A stretch of DNA of 6,130 nt from Candidatus Aegiribacteria sp. Its GTDB lineage: Bacteria > Fermentibacterota > Fermentibacteria > Fermentibacterales > Fermentibacteraceae. Of the stretch, positions 1 through 6,130 are shown piece by piece; the first letter of the stretch is position 1; each line of letters starts with the position of its first letter. The position numbers and the translations under genes were made by a program. The notes beneath the pieces were generated by a model, which saw only the letters and a program-made list of their open reading frames with translations, was not told the origin of the DNA and did no database searches. The stretch lies in assembly GCA_030634715.1 (NCBI GenBank), contig DAOWAG010000088.1:1-6130 (forward strand), in the 5' to 3' direction.

Positions 1-50
1 AGAATAAGTGATTTAGATGACTAATAAAGTTGCTTTGATGTCATGATTAC
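1..50 (-). pseudogene. Probable remnant of the second half of subunit K, beyond its stop
   Basis: Reading on in the same frame past the TGA at 51-53 gives VIMTSKQLY, a TAG at 21-23, then SSKSLI to the window edge. Without any gap this lines up with the segment of V-type subunit K that normally follows the GKVCAG-like motif, where Enterococcus hirae NtpK (recalled from memory) reads GIQILAKKPEHATKGII. The two lysines, the small residues and the hydrophobic positions fall in register. The TGA falls where a glycine is expected, one base change from GGA. I infer former coding sequence carrying two nonsense codons. The match is short, so it could be chance, and the rest of the putative remnant lies outside the window. 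Confidence 0.4.
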
Positions 51-374
<324 letters not shown>

Positions 375-381
375 TCAATAT

Positions 382-388
382 CTCCTTT
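382..388 (-). promoter_or_regulatory. Shine-Dalgarno of subunit K (AAAGGAG)
   Basis: AAAGGAG sits 7 nt upstream of the GTG at 374-372. It fixes this non-ATG start and shows that the initiation region of the truncated gene is intact. Confidence 0.75.
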
Positions 389-415
389 CTCTTTAAACGG
401 AAAGAGTTTTATCAT

Positions 416-2443
416 CTATTCTCTTTCAATATGCACAAATTTAGGTTCATACCGGAGCGGTTTGAACGGTACTCCTGTACCATCGTAGAATTTCCCGAAG
501 AACTCGACAAATTGCAGCCTTGCGGTATGGATAAAACCACTTAGAGCTGCCATTGCCATATTAAAGATATGCCCACCGATAACAACAATTATCGCCAGAA
601 TTACTCCGACCACCGGTATTCCAAGCTCATTGATCAGCATGCCAGCAATCTGATTTATCACCTGAGCGATAATCGCGCTCGAAAGGGCAAGCGCGAACAG
701 CCTTGAATAGGATAGTACATCTCCAAGAAGATTTACTATGCCGTACAGGGCATAGGCTCCTGTCCCTATCTTTCCGAACCCCTTTGCTTCTCGTCCTCCC
801 ATTATGAATATGAGCAAAGCACCCGCGGCAAGCATCATTGTAAAGACTTTATCGAGCGGTCCGTTAATATCATAGAGAGTGCCGTTGAGCAGGTAATGAT
901 TGAACAGCCATGGGAACAGACCCGCAGTGGCAAGCAGCCATCCTGATTGATCTACAACAGCTGCGAATTTTTCTCCCGCTCGCCAGCGTTTCCTGAGATT
1001 GATAACTATTCCAGCCGTGAGCTGCACCAGCCCCAGAGCAAGGGTTAAATAGAGAAATTGCTTCGATACTCCAAAACCTTCCTGCCCTGGCTCTCCTACC
1101 TGATATCCGGGTATGAGCTTATTAAGCATCAGGGCTGGAGCCTGAAGGAAACCTGGAAGATTGTCAAAAGGAATTCCGAACCAGCCTCCGAGGAAGATTC
1201 CAACCAGAATACTCGCTAACCCTCCCTGGAATAGAAGTTGGAATAATCTTGGATTTCCGTGCCTTCTGCGTACAAGATACCAGCCTAATGCAGAGCCAAG
1301 AGCAAGAGCTATTCCGTATCCCGCATCACCAATACATATACCGAAGAAAAGGGCGTAAAAAGGCGCTATCAGGGGAGTCGGGTCGGGATCCATCCTTGTC
1401 GGCTGACCGTACATGTCCGTTAATAGCGTATATGGTGAAGCCGCTTTGGTTTCAGTTATTGGAGAAGGAGGTGTTTCTCCTTTCTCAGGCTCGATTTCCT
1501 CTACCGCAACTTCTCCCAGCTCTGAAAGGTTCTCTTTCAAGCTGTCAAGATCTCTTGTGCGTATCCAGGCCCTGAACATGAATACACTGGTGCTGGCGCG
1601 AGCTGTTCTAGTTGCGTTCAGTCTTTCAAGAAGCAGCCCTGCGGCATCAAGAAGCGTTCGGAATCGAGACATCTCCACTGACAGTTTCACAGCTTCTTCA
1701 TGTAACGATCTCATTTTTCTGTCAACAAGTCTCTGCTCTCGAAGGATTTCTTTGAGGTTCTCTTTCACCATCCCGTGTCTGGATCCGAAGTCCTGCTGAG
1801 AGAATCCAAGTTCTCCAAGAGACTGCAATATTTCTCTGGATACTGATTTGTGAAAAACAGCGATGACCCGCTCCAGATTTTTTTTCTTCTGAATTACTTC
1901 AAGATGAAATAGAGGATTTTCATTTTCCAGTTCATGCAACTGCTGAATTCCTTCTTTCTCAACAGTTCCCGCCATAAGCAGGTAAGATTCTTTCTTTCTA
2001 AGATATTCAAAGGCAACCGGTAACTCTTCCCATTCAATAAGAAATTCTCTTTCCTGCTCAAGTTCTTTTTCCGCTCCTTCAAGCTTGGCTTTCCGGATTG
2101 CTATAAACCAGGCTCTTCGAGCTTTCTCCAGAAGATTATCGTCTTCTGACAGCGCCATGAGCTCTTCTTCGGAAAGGGTTGGTGGAATTGCAGGCGGCTG
2201 ATTCTTCTCTCCAGCTGTCTCTTCTTCGAGAAATAGAATTGCCTTCTTCAGACTGGATATCCTATCGGAAAGGTTATCTGTATTCAACGTCGCGGGTTTG
2301 AAGTATTCAATGTCTTTCGACTGCTCAATTTCCGAAATGTCTATCAGGTGGACTTTTCCTGAGGACTCTATTTTCGCAAGTACTTCCTCACGGACTTGAG
2401 CGTGACACAGAACTTCTATCTTCGATATCGCGTCAAGACTCAT
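416..2443 (-). CDS. V-type ATP synthase subunit I (a-subunit, stator and half-channel)
   Basis: This subunit holds the stator and forms the ion half-channels against the K ring in the membrane sector. At 675 residues it is a normal length for a bacterial subunit I. Residues 1 to about 330 are the cytoplasmic arm, with charged coiled-coil stretches near 100-150 and 225-275, followed by a Pro/Thr-rich linker. The membrane domain starts at the hallmark DPTPLIAPFYALFFG (354-368) and GDAGYG (372-377), with about seven or eight hydrophobic segments after it. R581 in LSYSRLFALAL corresponds to the essential channel arginine (yeast Vph1 R735). R643 in HTARLQFVEFFGKFY corresponds to the second conserved arginine (R799). 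The gene starts in a TGATG junction that overlaps the stop of the upstream stalk gene by one base, a sign of translational coupling. Subunit K follows. Nothing looks damaged. Confidence 0.96.
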   Translation of the reverse strand: MSLDAISKIEVLCHAQVREEVLAKIESSGKVHLIDISEIEQSKDIEYFKPATLNTDNLSDRISSLKKAILFLEEETAGEKNQPPAIPPTLSEEELMALSEDDNLLEKARRAWFIAIRKAKLEGAEKELEQEREFLIEWEELPVAFEYLRKKESYLLMAGTVEKEGIQQLHELENENPLFHLEVIQKKKNLERVIAVFHKSVSREILQSLGELGFSQQDFGSRHGMVKENLKEILREQRLVDRKMRSLHEEAVKLSVEMSRFRTLLDAAGLLLERLNATRTARASTSVFMFRAWIRTRDLDSLKENLSELGEVAVEEIEPEKGETPPSPITETKAASPYTLLTDMYGQPTRMDPDPTPLIAPFYALFFGICIGDAGYGIALALGSALGWYLVRRRHGNPRLFQLLFQGGLASILVGIFLGGWFGIPFDNLPGFLQAPALMLNKLIPGYQVGEPGQEGFGVSKQFLYLTLALGLVQLTAGIVINLRKRWRAGEKFAAVVDQSGWLLATAGLFPWLFNHYLLNGTLYDINGPLDKVFTMMLAAGALLIFIMGGREAKGFGKIGTGAYALYGIVNLLGDVLSYSRLFALALSSAIIAQVINQIAGMLINELGIPVVGVILAIIVVIGGHIFNMAMAALSGFIHTARLQFVEFFGKFYDGTGVPFKPLRYEPKFVHIERE

Positions 2444-2763
2444 CAGTCTTCTTTCCCGCCTCTGAGTATATGTTCACGAAGGCTCTCTGTTGCGGTCTTT
2501 TCAAGGTTCATGGCATACTCCGACAGAACTTCGAGTTTCCTTTCTGTCTTCTCTCTGAGCTTTTCTTTCAGCTGAATTACAATCTGATCCACAGCCGATT
2601 CGGCTTCGGATGCAACTTCTCTAAGATGATCATCATTCTTCCGCTTCAATTCCTCAATCATTTCCGGAATACTCTGTATTATCCTTCGAGCATCTTTTTT
2701 GGCGTTCTCCAGTACCTGTATGGCCTGATTCTCTCCCTCGCGGAGTATGTCGAGCTTCGCCAT
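2443..2763 (-). CDS. V-type ATP synthase peripheral-stalk subunit (G/H-like)
   Basis: This 106-residue protein is almost entirely charged helix and is probably a peripheral-stalk subunit (AhaH/NtpF/G type) that ties the catalytic head to subunit I. Its N-terminus, with GENQAIQVLENAKKDARRII at about residues 10-29, has the EA-K-A repeat pattern typical of the family. The remainder continues as an uninterrupted coiled coil (EELKRKNDDHLREVASEAE). No membrane segment is present. It stands immediately before subunit I, the usual place for this gene in archaeal and bacterial V-type operons, and shares its last base with the start of that gene (TGATG). The ATG has only a weak AAAGG about 11 nt upstream. 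Coiled-coil proteins match loosely, so the assignment rests on both sequence pattern and position. Confidence 0.85.
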   Translation of the reverse strand: MAKLDILREGENQAIQVLENAKKDARRIIQSIPEMIEELKRKNDDHLREVASEAESAVDQIVIQLKEKLREKTERKLEVLSEYAMNLEKTATESLREHILRGGKED

Positions 2764-2860
2764 TTAAATACCAGCCTTTCGATTAATCAACTTGGGAACA
2801 TCGGTCTTCCAGGTATTGAAACAACCGGGAACAGCGCTATACCTCCATGACAGTGTCTGT
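2764..2860 (-). other. Leader region of the V-ATPase operon, no gene found
   Basis: This part of the intergenic gap lies between the DnaA-box cluster and the first ATPase gene. It contains an inverted repeat AGGTAT/ATACCT (2811-2816 with 2839-2844), a direct repeat GGGAACA at 2794-2800 and 2827-2833 (33 bp apart, about three helical turns), and the palindrome GATTAATC (2781-2788). I found no convincing -35/-10 pair and no small open frame with a ribosome binding site. The operon's promoter probably lies here or in the DnaA-box region, but I cannot place it. Confidence 0.4.
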
Positions 2861-2869
2861 TGTGGATAC
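2861..2869 (-). promoter_or_regulatory. DnaA box, inverted (GTATCCACA)
   Basis: One mismatch (first base) from TTATCCACA, read on the minus strand. It faces the other three boxes across the AT-rich core. Confidence 0.5.
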
Positions 2870-2928
2870 TACTTATGAAACTACTTTAAGTGATTGTGTA
2901 TTCTTTTGTATATCATGTAGTTAGGTAG

Positions 2929-2937
2929 TTATCCACA
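2929..2937 (+). promoter_or_regulatory. DnaA box, perfect consensus (TTATCCACA)
   Basis: Exact match to the high-affinity DnaA 9-mer, at the edge of the AT-rich core and 11 bp from the tandem pair. Confidence 0.65.
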
Positions 2938-2948
2938 GTTTAGCAATC

Positions 2949-2966
2949 TTTTCCACATTTTCCACA
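2949..2966 (+). promoter_or_regulatory. Two tandem DnaA boxes (TTTTCCACA twice)
   Basis: Two identical 9-mers directly adjoin in the same orientation, each one mismatch (third base) from the consensus. The second ends one base before the stop codon of the bactofilin gene. Confidence 0.6.
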
Positions 2967-3323
2967 TTAAGACCCTGACTCGTTGCCACGGCTCATTTTG
3001 CAACTGCCCTCGAAGAAGACGCCGTCTTCAATAACAAGAGAGTGTGTGAAAATATCCCCCTCAAGCCTGGATCCGCTTTGAAGCTCCAGCTGCTGCTCAG
3101 CTCTTACCGTTCCCCGTATTGTTCCGCCGACGATAGCCTGGTTCACCGTTACGTCACCTGAAATTAATCCTTCTCGACCGACAGTCAGAGTACCGGATAC
3201 CCTGACTTCTCCTTCAACGGCACCATCTATTCTGAGTCCTCCCTCAACTGAAAGAGAGCCCTTGCAAGTACTTCCAGATCCAAGAATTGAATCCATTGTG
3301 GTTGAAAACTCCTTTTTGGACAT
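2967..3323 (-). CDS. Bactofilin (polymer-forming cytoskeletal protein)
   Basis: Bactofilins polymerise without nucleotide on the inner face of the membrane and position cell-wall enzymes or chromosome-segregation factors. The 118-residue protein has the family layout. A short N-terminal tail (about 1-12) is followed by ILGSGSTCKGSLSVEGGLRIDGAVEG-type repeats that form a right-handed beta-helix of Gly-spaced, alternating hydrophobic strands (about 13-108), with a short polar C-terminal tail. Motifs such as LRIDGAVEGEV, GLISGDVTV and SRLEGDI are typical. Its length is normal. It begins 32 nt after the membrane/coiled-coil gene and shares that gene's promoter. An AGGAG lies only 2 nt before the ATG, closer than usual. 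No terminator hairpin follows; the DnaA-box cluster begins one base after the stop. Confidence 0.95.
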   Translation of the reverse strand: MSKKEFSTTMDSILGSGSTCKGSLSVEGGLRIDGAVEGEVRVSGTLTVGREGLISGDVTVNQAIVGGTIRGTVRAEQQLELQSGSRLEGDIFTHSLVIEDGVFFEGSCKMSRGNESGS

Positions 3324-3355
3324 GACTCCTGTTCCCTCTTTTCTCTATTACACTA

Positions 3356-3703
3356 TTACTCTGGAGAATCCAACTGCGGTGAAATAGTACCCGCGATGTT
3401 TTCGATCCGCTGTCTGAAATATCCTAGCTGCTCAAGCTGTTCTTCTACATTCTCCAGTCGCGCTTCAATGTTCCGCCTTGTTGCAAGAGAGTCCTGCAGG
3501 CTTGATATTTCTTCTCTGAGCCTTTCTGTTTCTCCACTCTCAATCAACCCTAATGCAACAATTACTACCGCAGCAGATACCGAAAGCACAAAAAGAGCAA
3601 GTATTATCCTGGTCAGATGAAGCTTCCACCCGCTTATATTAAACTGATAGTGCGTTTTACCCGAGTTAGAAATGAAAGTCGCAGTAAAACCCTTCTCAGG
3701 CAT
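3356..3703 (-). CDS. Single-pass membrane coiled-coil protein, resembling the N-terminus of M23 peptidases without the peptidase domain
   Basis: The 115-residue protein has a polar N-terminal tail (1-28, with FISNSGKTHYQFNISGW), one transmembrane helix (about 32-54, IILALFVLSVSAAVVIVALGL) and a coiled coil (about 57-103; LREEISSLQDSL, IEARLENVEEQLEQL). It ends in RIENIAGTISPQLDSPE. This tail-membrane-coil plan, with the RIENIAG-like end, is what precedes the LytM domain in many M23 endopeptidases encoded beside bactofilins. Here the frame stops with TAA, and no HxxxD or HxH peptidase motif follows before the bactofilin gene 32 nt downstream. I infer an envelope scaffold or adaptor working with the bactofilin, with the coil outside the inner membrane. 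It has its own promoter at 3737-3766. Function is not established. Confidence 0.85.
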   Translation of the reverse strand: MPEKGFTATFISNSGKTHYQFNISGWKLHLTRIILALFVLSVSAAVVIVALGLIESGETERLREEISSLQDSLATRRNIEARLENVEEQLEQLGYFRQRIENIAGTISPQLDSPE

Positions 3704-3725
3704 ATAAAACCAACCTGTTCCGCCG

Positions 3726-3735
3726 CCGCATGCGG
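3726..3735. repeat. Perfect 10-bp palindrome CCGCATGCGG at the probable transcription start
   Basis: The palindrome begins one base downstream of the -10 box, spans the expected transcription start, and lies 22 nt before the coding start. It could be an operator half-site pair or a 5'-end stem. No regulator is encoded in view, so its role is open. Confidence 0.4.
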
Positions 3736-3736
3736 T

Positions 3737-3766
3737 ATACTAAACCTATGAGTTCTTGCTTGTCAA
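3737..3766 (-). promoter_or_regulatory. Sigma70-type promoter for the coiled-coil/bactofilin pair
   Basis: On the minus strand a perfect -35 TTGACA (3766-3761) is followed by an 18-nt spacer and a -10 TAGTAT (3742-3737, 4 of 6 consensus). It lies wholly in the 78-nt gap after the asparaginase stop. The predicted start is near 3730, giving a leader of roughly 25-30 nt before the ATG at 3703. It would separate the bactofilin unit from the asparaginase unit. Confidence 0.65.
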
Positions 3767-3781
3767 TAAAGTCCGGCACTG

Positions 3782-4801
3782 TCAAAGTACCTTAAGCAGT
3801 TCTCTTATTTCCCGACCGTCAAGCTTCATGCCGACACATGCCATAATCAGTAATCTCAACTTGTGCCCCTGGATATCTCCCGCAAAGATTGCTCCTTTCC
3901 GCTCCAGATCAGCTCCTCCCCCCGGATAGTCATAAACACCAAGCACTCTTCCAACGTAGCATCTGCTTGATACACATACTATTGTGCCTCTGTTAACCGC
4001 ATATTCAATAGCGAGGGCAACATCTACCGGAACATTACCCCTTCCAAAAGCCTCTATTACAATTCCAGGGTCTTCACAATCCGCGCTGAATCTGATCTCT
4101 CTTGCTCCAAAACCAGCTGCAATTCTTACAAGCCCTACTCTTCTGTTCATAATGAGTTCTCCGGGTGGCAGATGAAGTCTCCATAAAGGCATTCGCTGTA
4201 GAAGAATCCTATCCTGATCCACAAAGCCAAGAGGGCCATAGCCTGGTGACGCAAAGCTACTTACATTACTGGTATATGTCTTCGTGACCCTTCCTGATGC
4301 ATGAATTTCGTCGTTAAGAACTACTGTAACTCCCAACTTATGAACTTCGGGATTTGCAGCAACAAGCAAAGCTCCCCTAAGGTTTCTCGGCCCATCAACT
4401 CCCATCTCAGCATAACTTCGCATTGCTGCAGTAAAGACGACCGGCACTTTACCCTTCAAATATATATCCGCAAGAAAAGCACTTTCTTCCAGCGTATCTG
4501 TTCCATGTGTTACGACAATTCCGTCATATTTACCGCTGGCTGCAATCTCCTCCAGCCTGAGACAGAGTTCTCTCATTCTATCCGGAGTAATATGAGGACT
4601 TGGAACGCTGCTGAATTCTATTTTGGTGACATTGATATTGGCGGGAATAACTTCTCCGTCCAATAGATGCTGATTAATGCTGTCTGCAATAACCAGTCCT
4701 TTTTCTCCGGCAGCCATCTCGATGGTTCCTCCAGTTGAAACAAGAGCTATTTCTTTGACTGAAGGTCCAATGTGATCAGACATATCTGATGCCGCCGTCA
4801 T
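3782..4801 (-). CDS. L-asparaginase (type I/II family, probably cytosolic)
   Basis: It hydrolyses L-asparagine to L-aspartate and ammonia. The 339-residue protein carries both family signatures. STGGTIEM (22-29) supplies the nucleophile T26 (E. coli AnsB T12). VVTHGTDTLEESAF (96-109) supplies T101 and D102 (AnsB T89/D90). K174 in VTKTYTSN matches AnsB K162 and completes the second triad. VPSPHIT (66-72), AMRSYAEMGVDGPRNL and SPGYGPLG are typical of this fold. No signal peptide is seen, so a cytosolic enzyme is likely. GatD is unlikely because its N-terminal domain is missing. The start overlaps the upstream gene by 26 nt; a second ATG at 4783 would also keep the whole domain, and GAGG lies only 2 nt before the first. 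Co-transcription with the upstream gene is likely. Confidence 0.95.
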   Translation of the reverse strand: MTAASDMSDHIGPSVKEIALVSTGGTIEMAAGEKGLVIADSINQHLLDGEVIPANINVTKIEFSSVPSPHITPDRMRELCLRLEEIAASGKYDGIVVTHGTDTLEESAFLADIYLKGKVPVVFTAAMRSYAEMGVDGPRNLRGALLVAANPEVHKLGVTVVLNDEIHASGRVTKTYTSNVSSFASPGYGPLGFVDQDRILLQRMPLWRLHLPPGELIMNRRVGLVRIAAGFGAREIRFSADCEDPGIVIEAFGRGNVPVDVALAIEYAVNRGTIVCVSSRCYVGRVLGVYDYPGGGADLERKGAIFAGDIQGHKLRLLIMACVGMKLDGREIRELLKVL

Positions 4802-6086
4802 TACCTCTGGATTTCATTCCGATATGATAAAACAGGCGGTCTTTCAGTCTGTCAGGTCGATCTGCAAGTGACCTGATGTACAACCGCGCCTTACCGTCAC
4901 CCCAGAGATCATCTATAAGCTGAATCAATTCGCTGTCCCGGCTTACCGCTTCAAGAAGAGGTTGGTGCACTTCAACAAGCGACAGAAGGTCTCCTCTGGA
5001 TGAATCCTGCGTCCATCTTATCAGTATGGCTACCGTATTGGCGTTATCTCTGTATTTACGTCTCATGCCAAGGCTTATCGCTCCTGCCTCGGGAGCTGTA
5101 ATAGCTCCTGTTCTTGCTCCAATTTCGAGGAAGAATTGAGTTATTGTTTCTACTGCATCTCTTGCGATTTCGACTGCTGAAGAGGGTCTGGTCGCTTCCG
5201 AATTGAATATCCAGATATGCTGAAGAACTGACCTCGCTGATTGTATTTCCGAGTTCTTGCGTTTCATGATCACGCTTTCAATCGAAGCGAATATTTTTGC
5301 GTATTTCTTTGTGAAAAGAATTTGTTTCTTTGATGTTATTTCTCTGTTAATTCTATCAAAAAGCATGTTGGTTATTATTTTCTCAGGAATCAATCCTCTT
5401 ACAGCCTCGGCTGTTTTACTCGTTGCTTTTCTGCGCCACATGAGCCTGTAGATGTTTTTCTCCAGATTTTTCTCCACCGATTGAACTGTCAGCTTTCTTC
5501 CTCCTTCAGTTTTTGAAAGGGATTTTTCCAATGCAGTGAAAATTATTTCCGGCTTAAAGACATCGTCGGCACCAAGATAGCCGACAATTTCTACAAAATC
5601 GTCCATCATCTGTTCAATCTTTGATAGGCTTTCATTGCTCGTATAGAGCAAAATGACATCTATAAGCACATTCTCCAGAGGAGAGAAGGCTTTCCTCCTC
5701 CAGTACCTGCAGGGATTTTCTCCAGGAGGACACAGGCGTTCACCCCCGCGCGAAGCCGATGGCGAGTAGAAGAATTGCACTAAGTTCTCAGGAAGCTGTT
5801 TTTTCTTTCCTGCTGGTTCTCTTTTTTCCATGATTCTGAATATATCAATCAACTCGATATCCCCGGCTATTCTTTGCAAAGCTGTAATCTCTTCTGCGTC
5901 CGGAGATACAGATACTTTTAGAATTAGCTCCTCAGATCCATTCTGCAGAAAACCTTCAACCAGTTTTCTTCCTTCCCTTATTACAATCTTTCTGTGAAGT
6001 ATCTGCTTGGTTACAGCTTTCAGTGAACCAACCGCGCCTCTGAGTATTGCTGATGAACTGTTTCGAACACCTCTCCAGGCGTTCAT
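4776..6086 (-). CDS. Hypothetical protein, helix-rich and basic, family unknown
   Basis: I do not recognise this protein. From the ATG at 6086 it has 436 residues. That start is supported by GAGGGAG (6095-6101), 8 nt upstream. The frame stays open to the right edge, including a GTG at 6116 without a ribosome binding site, so a longer protein is possible. It is mostly predicted helix, rich in Lys/Arg/Glu/Ile, with no signal peptide, clear membrane helix or catalytic motif. Numbering from the GTG, residues about 117-149 (YSPSASRGGERLCPPGENP and on) are Pro/Arg/Cys/Trp-rich and encoded by a GC-rich stretch unlike the rest, probably a repeat insertion. The C-terminal part has a denser helical region (IEIGARTG-like, then LGMRRKYRDNANTVAILIRW). 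Its end overlaps the asparaginase start by 26 nt, which suggests one transcript but not a shared function. Confidence 0.82.
   Translation of the reverse strand: MNAWRGVRNSSSAILRGAVGSLKAVTKQILHRKIVIREGRKLVEGFLQNGSEELILKVSVSPDAEEITALQRIAGDIELIDIFRIMEKREPAGKKKQLPENLVQFFYSPSASRGGERLCPPGENPCRYWRRKAFSPLENVLIDVILLYTSNESLSKIEQMMDDFVEIVGYLGADDVFKPEIIFTALEKSLSKTEGGRKLTVQSVEKNLEKNIYRLMWRRKATSKTAEAVRGLIPEKIITNMLFDRINREITSKKQILFTKKYAKIFASIESVIMKRKNSEIQSARSVLQHIWIFNSEATRPSSAVEIARDAVETITQFFLEIGARTGAITAPEAGAISLGMRRKYRDNANTVAILIRWTQDSSRGDLLSLVEVHQPLLEAVSRDSELIQLIDDLWGDGKARLYIRSLADRPDRLKDRLFYHIGMKSRGNDGGIRYV
5671..5767. repeat. GC-rich hairpin-forming element inside the hypothetical gene, possible dispersed repeat
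   Basis: About 61% GC by hand count, against about 37% in a sample of the same gene at 5221-5340. It contains TTCTCCAG-AGGA and TTCTCCAGGAGGA (5671 and 5718), CCTGCAGG (5706-5713), CCTCCT pairing with AGGAGG across about 24 nt, and a GGCTTC/GAACGCC imperfect stem. The translation changes abruptly to a Pro/Arg/Cys/Trp-rich stretch and back. The length is close to a multiple of three and the frame is kept. No target-site duplication was identified with confidence. Confidence 0.45.
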
Positions 6087-6094
6087 TAACTTTG

Positions 6095-6101
6095 CTCCCT
6101 C
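6095..6101 (-). promoter_or_regulatory. Shine-Dalgarno favouring the ATG at 6086 (GAGGGAG)
   Basis: A purine-rich GAGGGAG lies 8 nt before the ATG. It is the reason to prefer this start over the GTG at 6116, which has nothing comparable upstream within view. Confidence 0.5.
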
Positions 6102-6130
6102 AATATCATTCTGCACTTCTGTAAGAACGG

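Larger units (their letters stand above)
2861..2966. other. DnaA-box cluster with AT-rich core: candidate replication origin or DnaA-regulated region
   Basis: Within 106 bp there are four 9-mers at most one mismatch from the DnaA box TTATCCACA. One is perfect (2929-2937, plus strand). Two are TTTTCCACA, exactly back to back (2949-2957 and 2958-2966, plus strand). One is GTATCCACA in the opposite orientation (2861-2869). The 59 bp between the inverted box and the perfect box (2870-2928) are only about 27% GC, much lower than the surrounding genes, and could serve as an unwinding element. Three TAG triplets at 4-nt steps (2918-2928) directly abut the perfect box. A cluster of boxes plus an AT-rich core in a non-coding gap is the layout of a bacterial oriC. 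The genes beside it are not dnaA, mnmG or parAB, so a DnaA-controlled promoter or a titration site remains possible. Confidence 0.6.

Noticed and set aside
2470..2850. 126-codon plus-strand frame across the stalk gene and the intergenic gap
   Set aside because: Most of it is antisense to the coiled-coil stalk subunit, with no recognisable domain and no start signals.
2764..2860. Possible small gene after the GGAGG at about 2843-2847 on the minus strand
   Set aside because: No ATG, GTG or TTG at proper distance opens more than about 14 codons.
2870..2966. Rho-independent terminator after the bactofilin gene
   Set aside because: No GC-rich stem followed by a T run is present; the sequence is explained by the DnaA boxes.
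4215..4223. TGATCCACA, one mismatch from the DnaA box
   Set aside because: It is a lone match inside the asparaginase coding sequence, with no neighbours or AT-rich stretch; expected by chance.

Overview
The window is a compact bacterial segment in which every convincing gene lies on the minus strand, so it reads right to left. It combines V-type (A/V-type) ATP synthase genes, a bactofilin and a cytosolic-type L-asparaginase. Base composition is moderate, with short or overlapping gene junctions and standard stop codons (TGA, TAA and TAG are all used). I suggest an uncultured, Gram-negative-like bacterium that uses a V-type ATPase, such as a Fermentibacteria/Latescibacteria-type lineage. That placement is a low-confidence inference from gene content.

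Layout in the direction of transcription. (1) 6086-4776 is a basic, helix-rich protein of unknown family. A GC-rich, hairpin-forming stretch (about 5671-5767) interrupts its reading frame in phase and looks like a dispersed repeat absorbed into the protein. (2) 4801-3782 is an L-asparaginase overlapping gene 1 by 26 nt. (3) A strong sigma70-type promoter (TTGACA, 18 nt, TAGTAT) in the gap after the asparaginase drives a small two-gene unit. That unit is a 115-aa protein with one membrane segment and a coiled coil (3703-3356), followed by a bactofilin (3323-2967). (4) The 203-nt gap at 2764-2966 holds four near-consensus DnaA boxes around an AT-rich core. (5) The V-ATPase operon begins with a subunit G/H-like stalk protein (2763-2443), then subunit I (2443-416), then subunit K (374-51). 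The K reading frame stops after three of the usual four transmembrane helices.

How the genes work together: the H/G-like subunit is a peripheral stalk, subunit I is the stator and half-channel of the membrane sector, and K is the rotor proteolipid. Further subunits presumably follow beyond the left edge. The 115-aa protein and the bactofilin form an envelope or cell-shape module. The 115-aa protein resembles the membrane anchor and coiled coil of bactofilin-linked M23 peptidases, but it has no peptidase domain.

Two points deserve attention first. The DnaA-box cluster between the bactofilin and the ATPase operon is a candidate replication origin or DnaA-controlled promoter. The rotor subunit K gene appears broken: its frame still reads like subunit K past the stop, but through two nonsense codons, so the ion-binding half is lost.
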